The notes: generated by a model from the letters alone, not told the origin. DNA of 32,846 nt from Pezizomycotina sp. ARF18 (GCA_002224055.1 AZLU01000333.1:1-32846), one strand, 5' to 3'; numbered from the stretch's first letter, positions 10,775 through 21,224 are shown. Translations and numbers: made by a program.

Positions 10775-11305
10775 TCACTCCGTTATACATGCATTTGATA
10801 AGATTGAAATCGCCAGGGGTGTCCCAGTTACCGCACACGCACGAGTTGCAAATCGCTCCGAGCCATTCAAATCCTCGGCGGGGGTGCCGTACACGATCTT
10901 ATAGCGCCAACCCTTAGGGCACGGGCCATCTATATCTTCTCGAGTATTCTGCGGTGATTGTAAAAGGAAAACACGACGGCAAAGGTTGATAAGTTAAGAT
11001 ATTGGTGTGTTTCGGACGTTAGAGGAGTAGCTTTGAAGAGAAGTTTCAAGTCTTATATTTTTTTAGGAGCAGAAAGGTTAGCTTACCAAGTTATGAGCAC
11101 CGGGCTCAGCGTTTGCACTCCTTTCGAGGAGGGAGACCTCGCCAGCTTCCGGGCTCTGTGTTAGGTTGCAACAATTAATTGTCAGCCCTATGAGACCCTA
11201 TGCCACGTAAAAAGAAAGCGGAAAGCGAAGTGTTATTACCGGTGCCGGTGCTGCCATCACCACAGCAAAGGAATAGAATAACGCCAAGGTAGTCTTTAAT
11301 TGCAT
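10775..11305 (-). CDS. Small secreted Cys-containing protein, three exons
   Basis: Exon 1 (11305-11240) reads MQLKTTLALFYSFAVVMA then APAP, a clear signal peptide with an alanine-rich cleavage region. Intron 1 (11239-11156, 84 nt) has GTAATA and CACAG ends. Exon 2 (11155-11087) reads SPEAGEVSLLERSANAEPGA then HNL, a propeptide-like acidic stretch. Intron 2 (11086-10949, 138 nt) has GTAAGC and CGCAG ends. Exon 3 (from 10948) reads NTREDIDGPCPKGWRYKIVY then GTPAEDLNG. All junctions are phase 0, and as sequenced the gene ends at TGA 10777-10775, giving 102 residues with three Cys. In the +1 frame the end instead reads GAICNSCVCGNWDTPGDFNL then IKCMYNG, giving C-x2-C-x-C spacing. Given the frameshifts seen across the window, that longer Cys-rich version may be the real one. 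No known family is recognised; it would act outside the cell. An effector-like role is only inference. Confidence 0.6.
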
Positions 11306-12028
11306 ACCGACCGTGACGTTGGCTCAAGGTACTTTTGAGGGATCCAGGAATGATGCAGTTTGCTGCGATATAGGCGACAAGGGGACAGGAAATGGGTAGA
11401 GAGTTGACTGATTTCGTGTAGAACCTAAGGGGGAATTGATGAGCTGGATGAAAATGAGCCGTAGAGGAGAAAGCCGAGGAAAATGGAAAGATGAACCTGC
11501 AGTAGCTGCGTGCTGATGAAAAAGACAGACTCCTCGTCGTCCGTTATATACACGAAAGACTTCGGGTGATGGGTGCTGTAGGACAGTAGCTGGGTGCCGT
11601 GTCACCTTACCTTGACTCTGGGTGTTACCTACAAGACCGAGACCTCCTAAGAACATAGTTACGTTCAGGCACCGCGATAACTACCATGGTTCTCCTGGGT
11701 CAAATCGCAAAACGTTCATAATAATCCAAAAAATTCTTCCGGCTATTCTACACTGGAAACTGTTAAGGCAGGAATACGTTCGTCAATTAGCCGACTAAAA
11801 GCAGTGATGAGCACCCCTCTCTTACTTCGTTCTTTGTTCTCTGCTCTGCCGCTTCTCCATTCTTGTATCTAGAATTTTGGAGGGAGACATACAGATTAAG
11901 GAAGATACGGAAACTGGATCGTTAGGCGGAGGTTGGGCGGTGAGGAGGGTGGGCGAAATATGTTAACTGCTACCTTCGTTCCCGAAAGAGGTTCGACGCT
12001 CAAGAGATCTGGTGGCCGAAACTCTGCT

Positions 12029-12056
12029 TTCCCCAACACCTACAAGAGTTGGGGAA
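12029..12056. repeat. Perfect 9-bp inverted repeat (hairpin)
   Basis: TTCCCCAAC and GTTGGGGAA flank a 10-nt loop. The 9-bp stem contains five G:C pairs. No T-run or gene end is nearby, and a eukaryotic genome would not use it as a classical terminator. Confidence 0.75.
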
Positions 12057-12483
12057 GTAAACGGCCTTTCATTCCGGCGATGCGTATAAGGCAAGGCAAA
12101 GGATGCAAGGTACTTGTTTTTTTTTTCCTCTTTCATTCATGTACATAAAATTCGATTTTGCGGGCTGCTTTGCATTGGTAAAATGGAATAATATACCCGA
12201 TCATGATACCAGAAGGTCGCTCGCTACTAGCGCGACGTTGGGCAAGCGGTTCTTCGTTACATCAGCGCGACTCGAGTAGTGTTAGTAGTAAGTGTTGCTT
12301 ATGTTGTTCTGTATACTGTATCAAACGAAAGGAACCTGCTATATCAGGCTAATTACGTAGGGCGTGGCGGATGAATGCTAATTGGCGGAGGATACCAGCG
12401 ATTCGAAATTCAAACAAAAAGAAAACCACCGCATGGATCAATAGCTTGCCAGTTCGGCCACCCAGCAACAAGAGAACAAAGAT

Positions 12484-12498
12484 GGGGGGGGGGGGGGG
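12484..12498. repeat. G15 homopolymer
   Basis: Fifteen consecutive G on the plus strand, the only long G/C homopolymer in the window; the other long runs are A or T. Confidence 0.85.
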
Positions 12499-14553
12499 CA
12501 TAAGCAGGTTATCGACGGCATCGCTTTCCAATTACCGATCTCAACGTGGCTCTTTGCTGCCTTGGGATGATAATAATGGCAAGCTTTAGGAGGGAAATCT
12601 CTGTGGCAATCGATAACCATAGTTCGTCATATAGCAGCTTTTGTTGAACACAGGCACTATAGCAAATAATAAGATCATGGTTCACGAAGTCGGAGTCGCG
12701 TTACGAAAATCTTACCTATCTGGGAGCAGTACTGTCTTGGTACGCTTAGGCCATCGATCGTGCTTCGGTTAACGAGAGCTTAGGCTGGAAATCCATCTTG
12801 AATCCAACGTGGCTGCATAGAGGGAGTTGTAACTTGTACTTGCGTAGGCGCCCAAGCTTACCACGCGAGCGAATGGTCTAAAGTACATCTGAAACGCCAA
12901 AAATGGAACAAGACGAGCGATCCTATTCTGAGGGTTCCCTAGCGGCACCTGCCTTAGTGCTGCATCGCCATGATGGTATAGATAAGCCAGGTAGGGCAGA
13001 GAGGAGGACAACGGCAGAGTTAGTTCTTTTTTTTTTTCTTTCTTTGTTTGATAATTTACCATGAAATAACGAGTGTATGTACATAATTGTAGCTATTTAC
13101 AACACAATCAACATAATGAGTATTGCTATATACCTATCCAGATGTAAAAGGTCGCTGCCAATCCGGGGATTCACTTCCATATCACAATGTCGTCAAACCA
13201 CCTTCACGGAAAGTACTACACCATGGTAACTTTCGGTAGTTACCCAACAAGCGCGAATTGTCCCGGTAGCTGTCGTGGCTGCGTTAGAAATATAGTATTC
13301 TGGACCCAAAAGCGGTACACATCGGGTCGTCTGGTTTGTTACTTTTTTGCCAATTTCCTTGTTCCTTTGTTTCCCTCAAACAGTCTCACATTGGGAGATA
13401 GGTCCGGAAAGTTCCTATGTCCCTATCATCATCATTGTTTATTACCCTAGACACTTCTTAGCTGCAACACCCTCTGATATTTTATCAGGGATCTTTTGAA
13501 TATACGTATAGAGCTGGAAGAAAAGCGAAAAGACGCATCATCAGGCGGAAGCTTAGTAGCGCGAAGGGTAGGTGAAATCCATAATACTATCTGAAGTCGC
13601 CAGTGCCTACCTATGAACGAACCTACCATGATTTATTGATGAACGTTTCAGAACATGCCGGTTTTGGCGTTCTTGCTGTAATTGTTGGTCGCCACCGTCT
13701 TGCTGCTATATTATATATATTGTACATTCTGAATTACCGCAACGATCATATACAGGGGAAGAAGGAGGAATGATATCCAGATTCCGCAGCGTCGCCAGTA
13801 ACACAATACTGGCCTAATCATATTTGCAACACGTAAGAGGCAATCTCGAGGAATGAAAAGAACCAGATCATACTAAGGGTCTGAAGATGTTGCTCCGACT
13901 CTGGGTCTTTGTAGCTGTCTGCTCGTAACGACGCGCATCAGGCTCAGAAACTGCCCTCTGCTTGATACCTTGGGCATGTTAGCATGTCATGGATTCTTCG
14001 GAGGTGCGCATAGCTCTAAACGTAACCGATCTACTAGTAAAGCAACCTCGGAGATTTCTAGAGTCTGGCTTCCGGCAACAAAAGAGACAGCGGAGCTACG
14101 GTACAGGTGTTTTGGCAGTTGTGATGATCGTGACGGAATTCGAGTAGCAAGAGGCAGAAAACGGTGAGGTAAGTTATAGGGCGGAGGAGTTCAACAACAC
14201 AACAAACTTTTACTTGACAATGTTTCTTCTTGCCTTATATTTCTCGTTTTTTCCTTTTTTTTTTTTTTTCGAAGCTTCAATTCGCGAATACTCCGGCTTC
14301 CTTTGCCCTCTTCCCCGTTTCTTTCTGGTACACCTTTTCTTTCTTTGTTTTTAGTCCATTAACACCAGCCCTCGTTTATACCCAAACAGTAGTTATTGTA
14401 ACTTCTCCATTTTTACCTTGTTGGGTATCAAATGGCCCAAGTCAACTTTTCTACTTTCTCTTATAACCTGTCAAAACCAAACTGTACACCAAGGCCTATG
14501 TTTACTAGTATCTCCTATACTTCTCTTTTACAGTGTTAACGACGGCGTCCGAA

Positions 14554-14600
14554 TTTCTTTTTCTTTTTCTTTTTCTTTTTCTTTTCTTTCTTTTTTTTCC
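14554..14600. repeat. TTTTTC-type simple repeat
   Basis: Pyrimidine-only stretch made mostly of CTTTTT units, degenerating into shorter CTTT units and a T8 run. Confidence 0.8.
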
Positions 14601-14969
14601 CTTTACACATTGGATTATACATCGTAACTGGCAGCTTATGTAGCTATTTCGTGTTATTCCAAGAAAAGGTCAAAAAAAAAATGTATTCAATAGCAGAAGA
14701 CAGAATAACTGGAGGAGGGGCCGGTCTGGGCCAACTCCCTCTGCTTCATCGCCCACTTCAGGTAGAGCACTTTTCACGTGCTACCCAGAATACCGTTCGT
14801 TATACCTGGCGCCAGGTTAACGGTAAATCCTTCTAGAATATCTGTGAGAGAAACGTCGCGCAAACCTATAGCCGCCGAGCCAGATGGTAGGGAAACCCAC
14901 CGCCGTTTTGTACTTCGTTTCACAAAAACGAAATCGCTACAAATCGGTTGTTTGGGCATCCGCGCTCTC

Positions 14970-15480
14970 TTTTTTTTTTTTTTTTTTCTTTTTTCGGTTT
15001 GTTCCTTGGAAAAAGAGTCCGAAAAAATACGGCCCAGGTCTTATGAATTTTAATTGAATCCGCCGCTCCACCGAGGGCTTTCCTCGCCGAGAGGAGGATT
15101 TTTTTTGGGCCGGCGCGGCGTAATCTCCCGATTCTCTCAAGGGCTGAAGACTGAAGTACGTACGATACATTCCCGACCTCCAAGCGAACTTTTTTTTTTT
15201 TTTTTTTTTTCCCGTTTAATCGATCACCGAAAAGGCCGAACGAGAGAAATTTTCTGCTTGCTTTCTCCCAAAGAGCTGTTCCATGTATAATTACTATAAG
15301 GCAAATTGTTTTCTAAGGAAGCGGGTGAGCGGTTAACAATCCACTTTTTTTCTCTTCCACCGAGCGAATCAGTACTAGTCTAGCACGATTGAGGCGCCTC
15401 CAAGACTCGAGACGAATACGGGGGGGTTCTTTGACAAAACTTCCACCCCACTGCGCCGTTGAAAAAAAAAAAAAAAAAAA
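14970..15480. repeat. Cluster of three long A/T homopolymers
   Basis: T18 (14970-14987), T21 (15190-15210) and A19 (15462-15480) within about 500 bases. These may be poly(A) tails of decayed retroelements or nucleosome-depleting tracts; no element body is recognised between them. Confidence 0.75.
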
Positions 15481-15839
15481 GGCTGCCAAAACGGTGGTCA
15501 GACTCGTGTTTGATTCCCCTTTGTTTGGTTACGATGTATGCATGAAATAACGCTGTTTCTATTGGACAGGGCCGCTATTCGCTGCAAGGGGTGGGGAGGG
15601 TTTGGTCGGGTTGTGTCTATCCCCCCCTGGATGCTAGGTCTGACTTGCATTTATTTGCATGGAGAGAGAGAGTTCCTTTGAGGCCTTTTTTTCGCTTTCG
15701 AGTCCTTTTCTGTGCTTGAGCGTGGTGTATAGGGGCGTGCGGATACTATTAATAGCGAGATTATTAGTAATGGTTTGCTGTAGGGATTAGATAATCCCAT
15801 ATATATATTATAATTTCCGACTTTTTGTGTGCAAATTGC

Positions 15840-16140
15840 TTTTGCATGGATCCACCCCTTTTTTTCCCTTCCTTAAAGATCTCACTACTCTCTTTTTCAA
15901 CACAGCCCAATTCCTTTCTTTATACTTAGTATTTAAAAATAAACATAGTACAGCCCTCTCTCTTCTCATTCCTTCTCTTTCTTTCTCACACTCCCTTTTG
16001 ACATCACTATCTTTCTTTCTCTCTTCATTCTTGACGCTCCTTTTCATCTCCTCTTTTCTTCTTTCTTTCTTCTTCCTTTCTCCATCTACCTTTACCTTTT
16101 CACCGTCACTCATTGAACAGAAAAAAACAAAGCCACTCTT
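15840..16140 (+). promoter_or_regulatory. Pyrimidine-rich promoter and leader of the GH17 gene
   Basis: A CT-dominated strand runs for about 250 bases directly 5' of the GH17 start, with many CTTTCTT and CTCTTC units. It is followed by a short A-rich piece (about 16110-16135) and the ATG. Such CT blocks are known just upstream of transcription starts of strongly expressed genes in filamentous ascomycetes. Strong expression is inferred from this and from the C-ending codons of the gene. No canonical TATA box was identified. Confidence 0.6.
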
Positions 16141-16176
16141 AAAGTACTGGTACTGCTGTAAACCCCTATTCCAACG

Positions 16177-17405
16177 ATGCATTACTCATCCATCCTCCTC
16201 GCCCTCGCCTCCTCCACCCTCCTGGGTTCCGCCAGCGCGGCCAAGGCCGTCCAGGGCTTCAACTACGGCAACAAGCGCCCCGACGGCTCCCTCAAGTCCG
16301 CCGACGACTACAAGACCGAATTCACCGCCGCTCAGAAGCTCGCGGGCACGAACGGCGCATTCTCCTCCGCCCGTCTCTACACCATGATCCAGGGCGACGG
16401 CGGGTCCCCCGACACCCCCATCGCCGCCATCCAGGCTGCCATCGACACCAAGACCACTTTGCTCCTTGGAATGTGGACCTCCGGCGACCCCGCGGGTTTC
16501 AAGAACGAACTTGCCGCTTTTAACAATGCGCTGAACCAGTACGGACAGGACTTCGTCGATATTATCGACGGTATCTCCGTCGGCTCTGAGGATCTCTACC
16601 GTATTTCTCCCATCGGCGTCGAGAATAAATCCGGCCTCGGTTTGGTCCCGACGAGCTAGTCTCCTACATCAAACAAGTCCGCTCCGCCCTCTCCTCTCAT
16701 AAGGGAAAACTCGACGTTTCGAAAGTCCTGACGAAGGTGGGACACGTGGATACCTGGACGGCCTGGGTTAACGGGACCAACAAGAACGTAATCGACAACT
16801 GCGACTGGCTCGGCGTGGACGCGTACCCGTACTGGCAATCCACCATGGCAACAACATCTCCGTCGCGGGTACTTTGTTCTTCGAAGCGATCGATAACACT
16901 AAGAAAGCAGCAGGCTCGAAGCCCGTCTGGATTACCGAAACGGGCTGGCCGGTAAATGGCAACAAGAGCAACCTCGCCATCGCGGACGTACCCACCGCCG
17001 AATTATTCTACAAGGGCGTCGGCTGTAAGATTCTGGGAACGGAGCCGACGTGGTGGTACATCCTCAACGAGAAGGGTGCTTCGCCGGATTTCTCCGTTGC
17101 GGATACGAACTATAAGCCGCTGTTCGACATGAACTGCGCCGACGCGAAGAACGCGGATCCGCTTACTCACGGTAGCTCTTCTCGTCTTCTTCGTCGTCTA
17201 GCAACGCCACTTCGACCGGTTCGTCCGGTTCCGGTTCTTCGGGCAATAACACCAGCGCGGATCCAGCGCTGGTTCGAACACGGGATCATCGGGAAGCGCT
17301 GCTCCTACGTCTACCGACGCCGGAAAGAGCGCCGCGTCTGCTACGCACGCTGCCAACTGCATGTTCGCTCTCGTACTCGCTGGAATCGTCGCCCTCATGA
17401 TCTAA
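16177..17405 (+). CDS. eglC: GPI-anchored glucan endo-1,3-beta-glucosidase, GH17 (EglC-like)
   Basis: Cell-wall beta-1,3-glucan hydrolase or transglycosylase of family GH17. The start [21 protein letters not shown] is a signal peptide; the mature part opens [16 protein letters not shown]. Family motifs in order: [28 protein letters not shown] with the presumed acid/base Glu, [28 protein letters not shown], then [14 protein letters not shown] with the presumed nucleophile Glu, and WWYILNEKG. The C-terminus is a Ser/Gly/Thr-rich linker followed by [17 protein letters not shown] and TAA, a typical GPI-attachment tail, so the enzyme is probably held at the plasma membrane or wall. Full length is about 410 residues, usual for EglC-type proteins. 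The frame shifts by one base near 16643, 16843, 17180 and 17262, while motifs before and after each shift are intact; the 16843 shift is ATGGC where family context expects ATGGGC. No intron is needed. Codons strongly favour C in third position. Confidence 0.92.
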
Positions 17406-18024
17406 AAAGTTATAAAAAGGGGAAAATTCATTTTCTACAGATCAATTATATAATACTTTTTTTCCTTTTTTAACAAATAGCGTTTTCTTACATAATAAAA
17501 AAAAAATTGGATCATGTTCATCATTGCTACCTTGTTTACTTTAACGTCGAAACGGAACCCTATAAATACATACTAGAGGAGGAGAAACAAATTGGACTAC
17601 TAACAAAGGGAACTTTTTTTTTTCTTTCTGTATTCTATTTACTTTTTCGCTAATGACATCAATTTGATATACTCTTTTTTTTTCACTGCCTTACTCATCT
17701 CATCCTTTTCGTGAAAATTCGATCCCAAGGAAGTAATCTCGTGATACGTAACCATCTTTGTTGCAATATAGTCTACACGCGGATCCCTGGCGGGTGACAC
17801 TTCATATATTGAGCTGTCTCTGCCAAATTAAAACCTCGCAAAAAATTTCGACTGGCAAAATTACATAATTATTAACCTTTACCATCCCAAATTAAAACCT
17901 CAGTCTCAACTCCAAAACCGATCCCGCTTCCAACTTCCAACTTCCCTTCCTCCCCCGTCCCGTCCTCTATCGATCCTACCAAATCCCTCGACATCGCCCC
18001 GTCCACCAATCCCTTCCCCTACAA
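17406..18024. other. Intergenic region between GH17 and DUF218 genes
   Basis: Holds the GH17 3' flank (AT-rich with A9 and T9-type runs) and the promoter and leader of the DUF218 gene. A perfect 14-mer, CAAATTAAAACCTC, occurs at 17824-17837 and again at 17888-17901. The last 120 bases before the DUF218 start are C-rich and purine-poor, resembling a leader. No TATA box is clear. Confidence 0.6.
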
Positions 18025-18809
18025 ATGACAACGCCCACACCGCCGCCAACAACAACAACAACACTAATCCTCGTCTGCTGCCACGCCATCTACCTCCGGC
18101 CCGACAGGAAATGGCTGCTCTCCCCCTTCCAGACCTCCGAATCACCTACCTTCGAATCCCACGTCCGCACCGGCATCTCGCTCCTCTCCTCCACCCCAAA
18201 CGCGATACTATGTTTCTCCGGTGGCGCTACGAAGCGGGAGCTAACGGAGACGAGTGAGGCGCGGGGTATTGGGATTACGCCGATTTGGAGGGCTTGTTGG
18301 ACGGGGAAGGGATCAGGGGAGGGTGGAGAGGGAGGAGTGGGCGACGGATAGTTTCCAGAACGTGCTGCTATCGCTGGTAGCATGGGGAGGGTGGGTTTCG
18401 GTTTCGGGATGTAATAGTGAAGGAGACGGAGGAGATGGAAAGGCGAGGGTGGAGCCGACGACGCCGAAGAAACTGGTGATTGTATCGCACGCCTTCAAAA
18501 AATCACGCTTCCTAAACCTACACATCCCCGCAATCCGCTCCCTCTGGGAACAGCCGGTCTCCAATGGGATATTCGGGAAGTAGAGTACATCGGTATAGAC
18601 CCCCGTTCGACGAAGTTAAGATGGCGGAGGTAGTAGAGGGTGATAGACTGCGCGGATACGGCGCGTGGAAGGACGATGCATTCGGCTGTGGTGAGTTACT
18701 ACGAAAGAAGAGGGTGGAGAGGGGGTGGGATGTTGAGAAGTATCTGGAGAGCGTGGAGAGCTGGGGAGGGGAGGGATTGGTGCGGAAGGTTGGAGGGATG
18801 GTGGAGTAG
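18025..18809 (+). CDS. DUF218-type fungal protein
   Basis: About 260 residues, apparently intron-free. The frame at 18025 reads MTTPTPPPTTTTTLILVCCH then AIYLRPDRKWLL, followed by FESHVRTGISLL and AILCFSGGATKRELTETSEA. Two shifts between about 18260 and 18320 lead through YWDYADLEGLL into EEWATDSFQNVLLSL and KKLVIVSHAFKKSRFLNLHI. A further shift near 18550 gives VEYIGIDPPFDE, GYGAWKDDAFGCGELLRKKR and RGWDVEKYLES, ending at TAG. The set VCCHAIYL, FSGGATK, (E/A)FK-x-x-RF-x-x-LH and YIG-(I/V)-(N/D)-PP defines the eukaryotic DUF218 relatives of bacterial YdcF/SanA-like proteins. Their biochemical role in fungi is not established. Convergent with the FAD oxidoreductase gene (358 bases between stops). 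The conserved motifs are intact, so the breaks look like sequence errors. Confidence 0.82.
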
Positions 18810-19167
18810 GAGTGAGGTGTTGGGTGTAAATAAGTCGATGTTTTAAGCTGTACGTAGAGGGAAAGGCATTTGAGGTCTGTCTTATGGGTTTTTTTTTTTT
18901 TTTTTTTTTTTTGGGTTCCATAAAATCTAGACGGGTAATTTATATTGGCTAGCATCAGCGTGAACGTGAGGAACAGCAGCATCTTTGGATCCCGTTACAT
19001 CGCGCAGCGTTGCGAGTTCATATTGATTGCTGTAGTAGTATTCGCGTCATGAAGTGTTAAGAACATCCCCCTCGTAAAACTTCCTCCTTGAACCCCCGAT
19101 GATCATGCAATATTCCCATATACATCATGCCCATGCCCCTCATCATCAATGTTCGTGTATTCCGTAC
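18810..19167. terminator. Convergent 3' intergenic region with T24 tract
   Basis: The DUF218 gene (plus) and the FAD oxidoreductase gene (minus) end facing each other. The gap contains a T24 run (18889-18912). Polyadenylation sites for both genes must lie here, but no specific signal was resolved; AATAAA-like motifs are weak. Confidence 0.5.
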
Positions 19168-20877
19168 TCAATCCCTCTTCTTCCTCCCGCCCTTATACAA
19201 CCCACCATATATCAGCAAACAATACAACCTAAAACACCTCACCGCAAAACCCTCCCACTTCCCCTTCTTCTCCCCACCACCACCACCACCACCACCACCG
19301 CCCGTCAACTTCTCCGCAAACTCCCTCTCCCCCTCCTCAACCTCCTCCTCGCAGTACCCCCACCAAGACTCCACGCCGCCGCCAGCCCGCTCATAACAGC
19401 AACCTCGTGCGCATTAACGAGCGTCCAACTCCCCGCGAACCTCGTCCTCTTCCGCCTACTACTACTAAATAAATAATTAGTAGAATTAAGGCACCAAATC
19501 CACGGAACTACAAAAACGTAGTGCGTCCAACTGTGGCAGAGCTGGTGCCACCAATCTTCCCTGATAATTTTTCGGGGTTGATTTCGGATTTAGTCCACAG
19601 GTGGCTATCGCGTTTTTGTTGAGGAAGATAGTCTGGAATACGTGTTTGTTTAGTGGGAGGGTGGAGTTTGCAGGCCGGGGTGTTCGTAGTTTTCGTCTAG
19701 TGGGTACTCCGATTTTGTACTGGTATTAGGGGAGTTATTGGTGTTATCACGCCGCGGAAATTGAGCTTGGTAATTACTGCAATCAAACCCCATCTCCAAC
19801 TTCCTCCCATCCTGACTGTACGGCCGTATAAAATACATCGGACTAAACTCCCTCCCTACTTCAACTCTCTTCTTATCCTCCTCGTTCAATGTACCAACAT
19901 CAGGAATGTACTGCGAAGCTTGACCGTAATCGTTAACGTAGTACTTCCGCACGTACTCCTCGTCGCAGTGCGTCACCGTAACGTCGTCCGCGAACTCCGC
20001 GCTGCGAGCACGAATCGCTCGGCGTACGTTGCCGTTTTACCGAGAATGCACAGCGCCGTATCCGCTAGTACGGCTAGCACGAGTTCGTCGTATTGTTCCG
20101 TCGTTTCTTCGTTGGTTTGTTTATTTTTTATGCGGACTGTAACGCCGTTTTTATCTCTCTTTAGTACTTCCAGTACCTCGGTGTTAAGCCGTACGTCGAC
20201 GCCGTCGGATTGTATTTTATCCTTCCATCCGTTATAAAACTCCCCAAGGCGGGGAAACACAACCATCGGCGGATGATTCCCCACCAATCGTTCTTCGTCG
20301 GCAGGATACCACATCCCGAATGTTTCACTCGTAAACAACCTCTCGAGTATAACAACAGGTACATTCTCCGTCTCGTTCCCCGTACCCAAAAACAGCGCGA
20401 GCGTCGGTAGAACCATATAATTCCCAAAATCCTCCGTAAACCTCCACAATCTTAAAAACGTCTTCACGCTAAGCATACCCAACACAACCTCTAACCTTCT
20501 AACGGTCTTCATCGCGCGGGCAAACTTCTTAATCTCCTCCTTGTGTTTGTTACCATAGATGTAGGGAAGACGTTGGACCAGAAGCCATCGTTGTTACCGC
20601 CGAATGAAACTTGTAATTGGACGGGGTAACATCGTATCCGAGGGAGCGCATGAAGTGGAACGTGTGGCGGAAGATGTGGGAGCCGCCTTGGACGCCTTGG
20701 TTGAGCCATTCGGCGCCGAATTTGGTGGAGTCGAGGGGATGGAGAAGGCCTGGCCGCCGGGGTTTGGTTGGGATTCGATGAGGGTTGTGTGGAAGAGGTG
20801 CGGGATTTGGAGAGTTGGGAGGCGCAGGACATGCCGGAGGCACCGGCGCCGACTATGAGGACGCGTTTCGGTGGCAT
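19168..20877 (-). CDS. FAD-dependent oxidoreductase, COG2907-like (flavin amine oxidase fold)
   Basis: About 570 residues without need for introns. The start MPPKRVLIVGAGASGMSCAS has the Rossmann GxGxxG dinucleotide-binding motif; TLIESQPNPGGQAFSIP supplies the Glu that usually binds the FAD ribose and the GGQA turn. Then follow STKFGAEWLNQGVQGG, FRHTFHFMRSLGYDV, QVSFGGNNDGFWSNVFPT, AMKTVRRLEVV, WYPADEERLVGNHPPMVVFP and GVDVRLNTEVLEV, the interior FAD-domain strand. C-terminal pieces are THCDEEYVRKYYVNDYGQAS, HLWTKSEINPEK, DWWHQLCHSWTHYVFVVPW, FAGSWTLVNAHEVAVMSGLA and FRLYCLLIYGGLYK. This matches fungal proteins of the predicted NAD/FAD-binding COG2907 group; the substrate is unknown. One-base shifts lie near 20795, 20745, 20570, 20510, 19980, 19610, 19590 and 19360. 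Two of these are explained by one missing A in AAAAA runs and one by a missing C in CCCC. An in-frame poly-Gly run (about 19275-19304) near the C-terminus is unusual. The ATG at 20877 is preceded by a CA-rich leader. Confidence 0.85.
19275..19304 (-). repeat. GGT trinucleotide repeat coding poly-Gly
   Basis: About eight ACC units on the plus strand (GGT on the coding strand) plus neighbouring Gly codons give roughly ten Gly in a row inside the C-terminal part of the FAD oxidoreductase, between AEKLT and EKKGKWEGF. Confidence 0.8.
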
Positions 20878-21224
20878 GGTTTGTTGTTTTTTGTTGATGT
20901 TTTTGATGGATGATGATGTGTTTGGTGATGGTGAGATGCCGATGATTTGAGAGAGGGGTTTTGAGTAACTATAAAAATACAGCGTAGGAAACAAAAATAG
21001 AAGGCGGGCGTTTACAAGTGTTTTTGTTTTTTAAACATTTCTTTTCATGAGGTCATCGACTTCCGCTTTCAAAAACAAAAAAAAAAAAAAAAAAAAAATT
21101 TAAAGTTAATAATTCGATCAATCGACGCGACCCGGAATTCCCACACCTGGATCGAGATTCTGGCTCGCTTATCTCGATTCCCCTCCCCATTTCCTGGGAC
21201 TTTGGCCAACCACCGCCATCAGTG
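20878..21224. promoter_or_regulatory. Promoter region of the FAD oxidoreductase gene
   Basis: On the minus strand the 100 bases before the ATG form a CA-rich leader (repeated CATCA, AACATCAACAAA) typical of fungal 5' UTRs. An A22 tract (21077-21098) lies about 200 bases upstream. Further right the sequence grades into the tandem array. Confidence 0.5.
21077..21098. repeat. A22 homopolymer
   Basis: Twenty-two A after AAAAAC, between the FAD oxidoreductase promoter and the tandem array. Confidence 0.85.

Larger units (their letters stand above)
11306..15826. other. Long gene-poor stretch rich in homopolymers
   Basis: About 4.5 kb without a supported gene. The left end would be the promoter and leader of the minus-strand secreted-protein gene; the 110-codon minus-strand reading (11656-11324) there has no recognisable motif. 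Visible structure: a 9-bp perfect hairpin (12029-12056), a G15 run (12484-12498), a TTTTTC-type repeat (about 14554-14600), T18 (14970-14987), T21 (15190-15210) and A19 (15462-15480). From about 15300 the sequence may belong to the far promoter of the GH17 gene; ATTGG (reverse CCAAT), GGGGAGGG and C-runs lie near 15558-15630, but function is not shown. Confidence 0.6.

Noticed and set aside
15054-15290. rRNA-like GC-rich segment
   Set aside because: The GC-rich patches near 15060-15125 do not match any conserved rRNA segment I can recognise.
15808-16182. Minus-strand Lys/Glu-rich reading of 124 codons
   Set aside because: It is the complement of the same CT-rich tract; composition alone explains the open frame.
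15827-16387. Long plus-strand reading (186 codons) across the GH17 leader
   Set aside because: It is an open frame through a pyrimidine tract (Ser/Leu/Phe-rich) that runs out of frame into the GH17 gene; the GH17 frame has all the conserved motifs.
16177-17405. Calling the GH17 gene a pseudogene
   Set aside because: Both catalytic Glu motifs, the signal peptide and the GPI tail are intact, and the shifts fit the sequence-error pattern seen throughout the window.
19099-19476. Plus-strand Pro/Leu/Thr-rich reading of 125 codons
   Set aside because: It is the shadow of the FAD oxidoreductase C-terminus, whose minus-strand motifs (NAHEVAVMSG, FRLY) are clear.
19761-20237. Plus-strand reading of 158 codons
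   Set aside because: It is antisense to the FAD oxidoreductase; no motif, and the minus strand is strongly supported.
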